9,916 nt of DNA. It comes from a bacterium. Lineage in GTDB: Bacteria; Krumholzibacteriota; Krumholzibacteriia; LZORAL124-64-63. The notes under the pieces were generated by a model, which saw only the letters and a program-made list of their open reading frames with translations, did not search any database and was not told the DNA's origin. The position numbers were made by a program, and so were the translations under genes. Positions 5,622 to 9,916 of this stretch are shown here, one piece after another. The DNA lies in the NCBI GenBank assembly GCA_018652925.1, contig JABIBH010000108.1, positions 1 through 9,916 on the forward strand, written 5' to 3'. The stretch's first letter is position 1. Every line of letters begins with the position of its first letter.

Positions 5622-8600
5622 ATGTCAGAGAATAAGAACAACAAACACTGGCGGAGTCTGGAACAGCTTGCTGATAGCGAAAAGTTTCGCGAGCAGCTGG
5701 AAAACGAATTCCCTGGTGGAGTTGATACACCGGTAAGCGGATTGTCGCGCCGTCGATTCATGCAGATCATGAGTGCATCGGTTGCAATGACAACTCTGGT
5801 TGGTTGTAGATGGCCGGAAGAGAAAATTGTTCCGTTTGCCAAGCGACCTGAAGGGTTCAAGCCTGGTACACCAGTTCAATTTGCTACAGCATTTGAGATG
5901 GGTCACAATGTATTGGGAGTGCTTGCCACAAGTTATGATGGCCGACCAATCAAAATTGAAGGTAACCCGGATTTTGCGTTGAGTAATGGCGCAACAAATA
6001 CATTTGCTCAGGCGAGTGTTCTCAACCTTTATGATTCAGACAGAAGTCGATCAGTTCTTCTTGATGGTAACACCGCAAGTTGGGATGATTTCAACACGTA
6101 CGCCAAGACTTTCAAAGGTCTGAAAAAAGGTGGGCTTGCAGTTCTGGTTGGGGCTACCACATCGCCGTCATTGAAAAGTCAGCTGCAAAAACTTTCAAAA
6201 CGATACAAAGGTTCTAAAATTTATAAATGGGAACCTGTTTGCAGAGTAAATGAGATGAAAGGTGCAGTTCAGTCTTTCGGGACTCCTGTAAAAACTCAGC
6301 TTGATTTAAGTCAGGCTAAAGTTGTTGTCGATTTCAATGCCAACACTTTGCAGGACCATCCAACCGCATTGCAAAACAGTAAAGGTTTTGCCAAGGGCCG
6401 TGACCCTGAATCAGGGCACATGAACAGGCTCTATGTTTTTGAAAATAGTTTTACAATTACTGGTGGAATGGCTGATCACAGATTCCCAACTCATGCGTCG
6501 GAAATTGGTGCTGAAGTTTGGGCTCTTGCAGCAGAACTTGTGTTTAACAGTGGCATCAGCATGCCAACTGTTGACAGAGCAGACCTGAAGAAAAACCACC
6601 ATCATGGTAATAAACATATTAGCGCAATTGCTAAAGATCTTGCTCACAACAAAGGTCATTCTCTGATTCAGGTTGGTCTTGATCAGCCAGCTGAAATTCA
6701 CGCACTTTGTAATGCAATGAATGAAGCACTTGGTAATCAGGGAAGCACAATCAGCTACTTGCCATTTGATAGACCTGAATTTGGGTCGGTCAAAGAACTG
6801 ACCGCTGAGCTCGATGCTGGAAATATTGATACACTTCTGATTCTGGGTGGCGATCCTGCTTACAATACTCCTGCCGATATCAATTTCGCAGAGAGCATGA
6901 GCAAGGCGACAACCATTCACCTCAGTGAAAAAGTCAATGCCACTTCCAAACTTGCAAATTGGCATGTCCCACAAACTCATTACCTTGAGAGTTGGGGCGA
7001 TGCGCAGGCCTGGGATGGAACATGGATGTCCGTTCAGCCTCTGATTGAGCCGCTGTTTGGTGGTAAAGCTGCTGTTGAAATGATTTCACTGTTTGTAAAC
7101 AGGAAACCAAAAACTTCATTTGATGTTACGCGTGAAAGTTTCTGCTCGATGGCAGGGTTTGGCCGCAGGATCCCTAAAGACAATCCTGTTTTTGAAAAGA
7201 AATGGCGTGAGTTTGTTCATGCAGGTTTTTATGTTGGCAGTAATAAAGCAGGTCAAAAACTTGCAGTTGCTGGAAGTGTAAAAGCGGGCAAGAGAACTTC
7301 ACCCGATGCTGGCAATCTAGAGTTGAGCATAGTGCGTGACCAATCGATCTATGATGGTCGATTCATAGACAACGCATGGCTTCAGGAAATGCCTGATTTT
7401 ATGACCAAGCTGACCTGGGACAATGCAGCTGTCATTTCTCCAGCGCTGTCAAAAGAGACAGGTTTGAAGCATGAAGATATGGCCAAGTTGAGCATCGATG
7501 GCAGGACAATTGAAATGCCAATCTATGTTCTTCCAGGGCAAGCTCATTACTCGGTTACCGTGACTATGGGCTATGGACAGCAGAGCGCAGGCACTGTTGG
7601 TAAAGATAGCGGGTTCGATACATATCAACTTATGAGTTGGGGTGCGTTGAGTGGCGCAACCGGTTTGAAGCTGGAAAAAACTGGCGGCAAATACACACTT
7701 GCAACAACTCAGGACCACCACGCTATTGACCAGAGCGGTGCAGATGAAATTCAGAAGCGAGTTCCTGGTCTTGTGCGCGAAGGTGATATCGAACAATACA
7801 AAAATGAGCCACACTTTGTTGATCATATGGGTGTTCATTCTCCTGCTTTGAAATCATTGTGGAAAGAGAAAGAGTACACTGGTTACAAGTGGGGAATGGC
7901 TGTCGATCTGAATCTTTGTACAGGTTGTAATGCTTGTCTGATGGGTTGCCAGTCGGAAAATAATATTGCAGTTGTTGGTAAAGATGAAGTTAGTCGTGGT
8001 CGCGAAATGGCGTGGTTGCGATTGGATAGATATTTCCTTGGCGATGAAGATGATCCCAAGTGTACTCAACAACCAATCAACTGTGCACAGTGTGAACTTG
8101 CACCGTGTGAAGAAGTTTGTCCGGTTGCTGCAACAATGCACACCGACGAAGGTCTTAACACAATGGTTTATAACCGATGTGTTGGTACCAGATATTGTTC
8201 AAATAACTGTCCTTACAAAGTCCGTCGCTTCAACTGGTTCAACAACTTTGAAGATATGACAGAGACTCAAAAACTTGTTCTCAATCCTGAGGTTACAGTC
8301 AGGGCCAGAGGTGTTATGGAAAAATGCACTTTCTGTGTTCAGAGAATTGAATCGGCAAGGATTGATTCCAGAGTTGAAGGCAGAGATATTCGCGATGGAG
8401 ATATAACTCCAGCCTGTGGTCAGACTTGTCCAACAGACGCGATTGTATTTGGTGATTTGAATGACAAGGACAGCCGAGTCAGTAAACTTCGCGAGGCCAA
8501 TCGGTCTTACGATTTGTTGAACTATCTGAACCTGAAACCACGCACATTCTACATGGCCAGGATTCGTAACCCGAACCCTGAGATTGACGGACTGGCATCT

Positions 8601-8627
8601 TCAGATTCAGGACATAACGAGCATTAA
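5622..8627 (+). CDS. actB: Alternative complex III subunit ActB, large Fe-S (molybdopterin-oxidoreductase-like) protein
   Basis: ActB is the peripheral subunit that wires quinol oxidation in ActC to the ActA hemes. It has 1001 residues. The N-terminus carries a twin-arginine motif SRRRFMQ (42-48), a hydrophobic stretch and a lipobox LVGC (59-62), implying export as a folded protein and lipid anchoring at Cys62. Residues about 63-750 resemble molybdopterin oxidoreductases but contain only isolated cysteines and no N-terminal 4Fe-4S motif, consistent with the cofactor-free ActB domain. The C-terminal ferredoxin domain holds four cluster sites: Cys766/769/772/776, Cys821/824/829/833, Cys853/859/863 with Thr856 where a fourth cysteine would be, and Cys902/905 with Cys932/936. 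The three-cysteine set fits the known 3Fe-4S cluster beside three 4Fe-4S clusters. Pairing between sites is as usual in ferredoxins, so ligands of one cluster may come from two motifs. The ATG at 5622 follows AGAAGG at 5611-5616. Confidence 0.95.
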   Translation: MSENKNNKHWRSLEQLADSEKFREQLENEFPGGVDTPVSGLSRRRFMQIMSASVAMTTLVGCRWPEEKIVPFAKRPEGFKPGTPVQFATAFEMGHNVLGVLATSYDGRPIKIEGNPDFALSNGATNTFAQASVLNLYDSDRSRSVLLDGNTASWDDFNTYAKTFKGLKKGGLAVLVGATTSPSLKSQLQKLSKRYKGSKIYKWEPVCRVNEMKGAVQSFGTPVKTQLDLSQAKVVVDFNANTLQDHPTALQNSKGFAKGRDPESGHMNRLYVFENSFTITGGMADHRFPTHASEIGAEVWALAAELVFNSGISMPTVDRADLKKNHHHGNKHISAIAKDLAHNKGHSLIQVGLDQPAEIHALCNAMNEALGNQGSTISYLPFDRPEFGSVKELTAELDAGNIDTLLILGGDPAYNTPADINFAESMSKATTIHLSEKVNATSKLANWHVPQTHYLESWGDAQAWDGTWMSVQPLIEPLFGGKAAVEMISLFVNRKPKTSFDVTRESFCSMAGFGRRIPKDNPVFEKKWREFVHAGFYVGSNKAGQKLAVAGSVKAGKRTSPDAGNLELSIVRDQSIYDGRFIDNAWLQEMPDFMTKLTWDNAAVISPALSKETGLKHEDMAKLSIDGRTIEMPIYVLPGQAHYSVTVTMGYGQQSAGTVGKDSGFDTYQLMSWGALSGATGLKLEKTGGKYTLATTQDHHAIDQSGADEIQKRVPGLVREGDIEQYKNEPHFVDHMGVHSPALKSLWKEKEYTGYKWGMAVDLNLCTGCNACLMGCQSENNIAVVGKDEVSRGREMAWLRLDRYFLGDEDDPKCTQQPINCAQCELAPCEEVCPVAATMHTDEGLNTMVYNRCVGTRYCSNNCPYKVRRFNWFNNFEDMTETQKLVLNPEVTVRARGVMEKCTFCVQRIESARIDSRVEGRDIRDGDITPACGQTCPTDAIVFGDLNDKDSRVSKLREANRSYDLLNYLNLKPRTFYMARIRNPNPEIDGLASSDSGHNEH

Positions 8628-8638
8628 GGAAGTAGTCG

Positions 8639-9916
8639 ATGGTAAATGATCCATTGAATAACACAGCTGATGACCCAACAAAACCGACTGAACTGGTTCT
8701 TGGTGGTCAAACCTTCACATCAGTAACCGAGAAAGTCTCGGATATTGTTCTGGAGCGCAAGACCCCAAGAGCGTGGTACATTGCTTTTACTTTCACTGCA
8801 GGTTTAACTGTGATGTTGTTTGCAATGATTGCGTACCTGTTTGTTACAGGTGTTGGTGTTTGGGGATTGAATAATCCCGTGAGTTGGGGTTGGGCGATTG
8901 TGAACTTTGTGTTCTGGGTTGGTATTGGCCATGCCGGAACTCTGATTTCTGCAATTCTGTTTTTACTTAGACAAAAATGGCGTACCTCAATCAACCGATT
9001 TGCAGAAGCGATGACTATTTTCGCTGTTATCTGTGCCGGTATTTTCCCTGGTATCCATGTTGGTCGAGTCTGGTTAGTCTGGTGGCTGTTCCCAATTCCA
9101 AACTACCAGGCAATGTGGCCAAACTTCAGAAGCCCGCTGTTGTGGGATGTGTTTGCTGTTGGAACTTATGCAACAGTTTCACTTCTGTTCTGGTACACAG
9201 GAATGGTTCCTGACTTTGCAACACTTCGTGATCGTGCAAGGACAAAGGTTCAGCAGATTGCCTATGGAACTTTGGCTATTGGCTGGAGTGGAAGTCACAG
9301 ACATTGGCATCGATATGAAAAAGCATACCTCCTGCTTGCAGGACTTGCTACACCACTGGTTCTTTCAGTGCACTCAGTTGTTTCATTTGACTTTGCAACT
9401 GCACAGGTTCCAGGCTGGCATACTTCAATTTTCCCACCTTACTTTGTAGCCGGTGCTGTATTCAGTGGCTTTGCAATGGTTGGAACTTGTCTGATTCCTG
9501 CAAGACAGTGGTTCGGGTTGAAAGAGTTTATAACTCTTCATCACCTGGATAATATGAACAAGATTATTCTGGCAACTGGAAGTATTGTCGGCTTTGCATA
9601 TGCAACCGAGTTCTTCATTGCCTGGTATGGCGGAAATCCAAACGAGAGTTTCGCTTTTGTTAACCGCGCCTTTGGTCCTTATGCCTGGGCTTACTGGATA
9701 ATGGTTTCCTGCAATGTTATTACACCACAGCTGTTCTGGTTCAAGAAAATCAGAACCAATGTTCCGGTTATGTTTGTAATGTACATCTTTGTAAACATCG
9801 GAATGTGGTTTGAACGATTTGTAATTACAGTCACTTCATTGAGCAGGGACTTCCTGCCATCGAGTTGGGATTATTTCAACCCAACCTTGATCGATATCCT
9901 GACATTCATTGGCAGC
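8639..9916 (+). CDS. actC: Alternative complex III subunit ActC, NrfD-like integral membrane quinol oxidase subunit, 3' partial
   Basis: ActC is the polytopic membrane subunit that binds and oxidises quinol, with ActB lying over it. The ATG at 8639 has the site AAGGAAG at 8626-8632 and lies 11 bases after actB. The frame stays open for 426 codons to the last base of the window, so the stop is outside. An N-terminal cytoplasmic-type segment of about 45 polar residues precedes a series of hydrophobic helices beginning at Trp46. Family features include GIHVGRVW with His140 and Arg143, WLFPIPN shortly after, [19 protein letters not shown], and [11 protein letters not shown]. These match the NrfD fold of ACIII rather than the separate NrfD protein at the start of the window. 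Related ActC proteins are only somewhat longer, so little is missing. ActD, ActE and ActF would be expected next. Confidence 0.95.
   Translation, partial: MVNDPLNNTADDPTKPTELVLGGQTFTSVTEKVSDIVLERKTPRAWYIAFTFTAGLTVMLFAMIAYLFVTGVGVWGLNNPVSWGWAIVNFVFWVGIGHAGTLISAILFLLRQKWRTSINRFAEAMTIFAVICAGIFPGIHVGRVWLVWWLFPIPNYQAMWPNFRSPLLWDVFAVGTYATVSLLFWYTGMVPDFATLRDRARTKVQQIAYGTLAIGWSGSHRHWHRYEKAYLLLAGLATPLVLSVHSVVSFDFATAQVPGWHTSIFPPYFVAGAVFSGFAMVGTCLIPARQWFGLKEFITLHHLDNMNKIILATGSIVGFAYATEFFIAWYGGNPNESFAFVNRAFGPYAWAYWIMVSCNVITPQLFWFKKIRTNVPVMFVMYIFVNIGMWFERFVITVTSLSRDFLPSSWDYFNPTLIDILTFIGS

Noticed and set aside
6411..6980. Antisense open frame of 189 codons inside actB
   Set aside because: It lies wholly opposite the well-supported actB coding frame, is rich in Cys, Ser and His in the manner of shadow frames, and shows no recognisable motif or ribosome site. 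The same holds for the other reverse-strand frames, such as 7449-7838 and 4198-4609.
5622..8627. Formate dehydrogenase or nitrate-reductase-type catalytic subunit for the actB product
   Set aside because: The N-terminal 4Fe-4S motif is missing, the ferredoxin domain is fused at the C-terminus, and the actA and actC neighbours identify alternative complex III.
1..9916. CRISPR arrays, tRNA or rRNA genes, insertion sequences, riboswitches
   Set aside because: Reading both strands I saw no regularly spaced repeats, no cloverleaf-like segments, no transposase motifs and no non-coding stretch besides 4723-4944 large enough to hold them.

Overview
The window is coding almost throughout on the + strand. 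It comes from a respiring Gram-negative-type bacterium: it encodes multiheme c-type cytochromes, a twin-arginine lipoprotein Fe-S protein, quinol-linked membrane subunits and exported hydrolases. The phylum cannot be fixed from the sequence. Alternative complex III (ACIII) occurs in several phyla, including Bacteroidota, Planctomycetota, Verrucomicrobiota, Acidobacteriota, Chloroflexota and some Proteobacteria. The clear Shine-Dalgarno sequences ahead of most genes, and a probable TTG start, argue against Bacteroidota, which rarely rely on such sites.

Region 1 (1-950) is the C-terminal part of an NrfD/PsrC-type quinol-interacting membrane subunit, closest in character to DsrP/Hmc-like proteins. 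It must belong to a respiratory complex encoded mostly upstream of the window. It is visibly richer in G+C than what follows.

Region 2 (958-4722) is a tightly packed run of four genes with no obvious connection to respiration. They are a zinc- and probably NADP-dependent alcohol dehydrogenase, an unrecognised exported protein of 259 residues, a CPBP (CAAX-protease-like) intramembrane protease, and an exported family GH53 endo-beta-1,4-galactanase. Gaps of 7, 38, 26 and 59 bases suggest cotranscription. A small stem-loop overlaps the galactanase stop codon.

Region 3 (4723-4944) is an AT-rich, non-coding stretch that probably carries the promoter of the next operon.

Region 4 (4945-9916) is the start of an ACIII operon: actA (pentaheme cytochrome c), actB (large Fe-S subunit) and actC (NrfD-like quinol-oxidising membrane subunit, cut by the window end). 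The genes are spaced 11 bases apart. ACIII replaces cytochrome bc1: it oxidises quinol in the membrane and passes electrons through the Fe-S clusters and hemes to a soluble carrier or a terminal oxidase. The rest of the operon (actD-F and probably oxidase genes) should lie downstream.

The respiratory genes fit known families well. The least explained part is the accessory block, especially the unknown exported protein next to a CPBP protease with a variant active-site spacing. I found no convincing new defence, mobile or RNA system.
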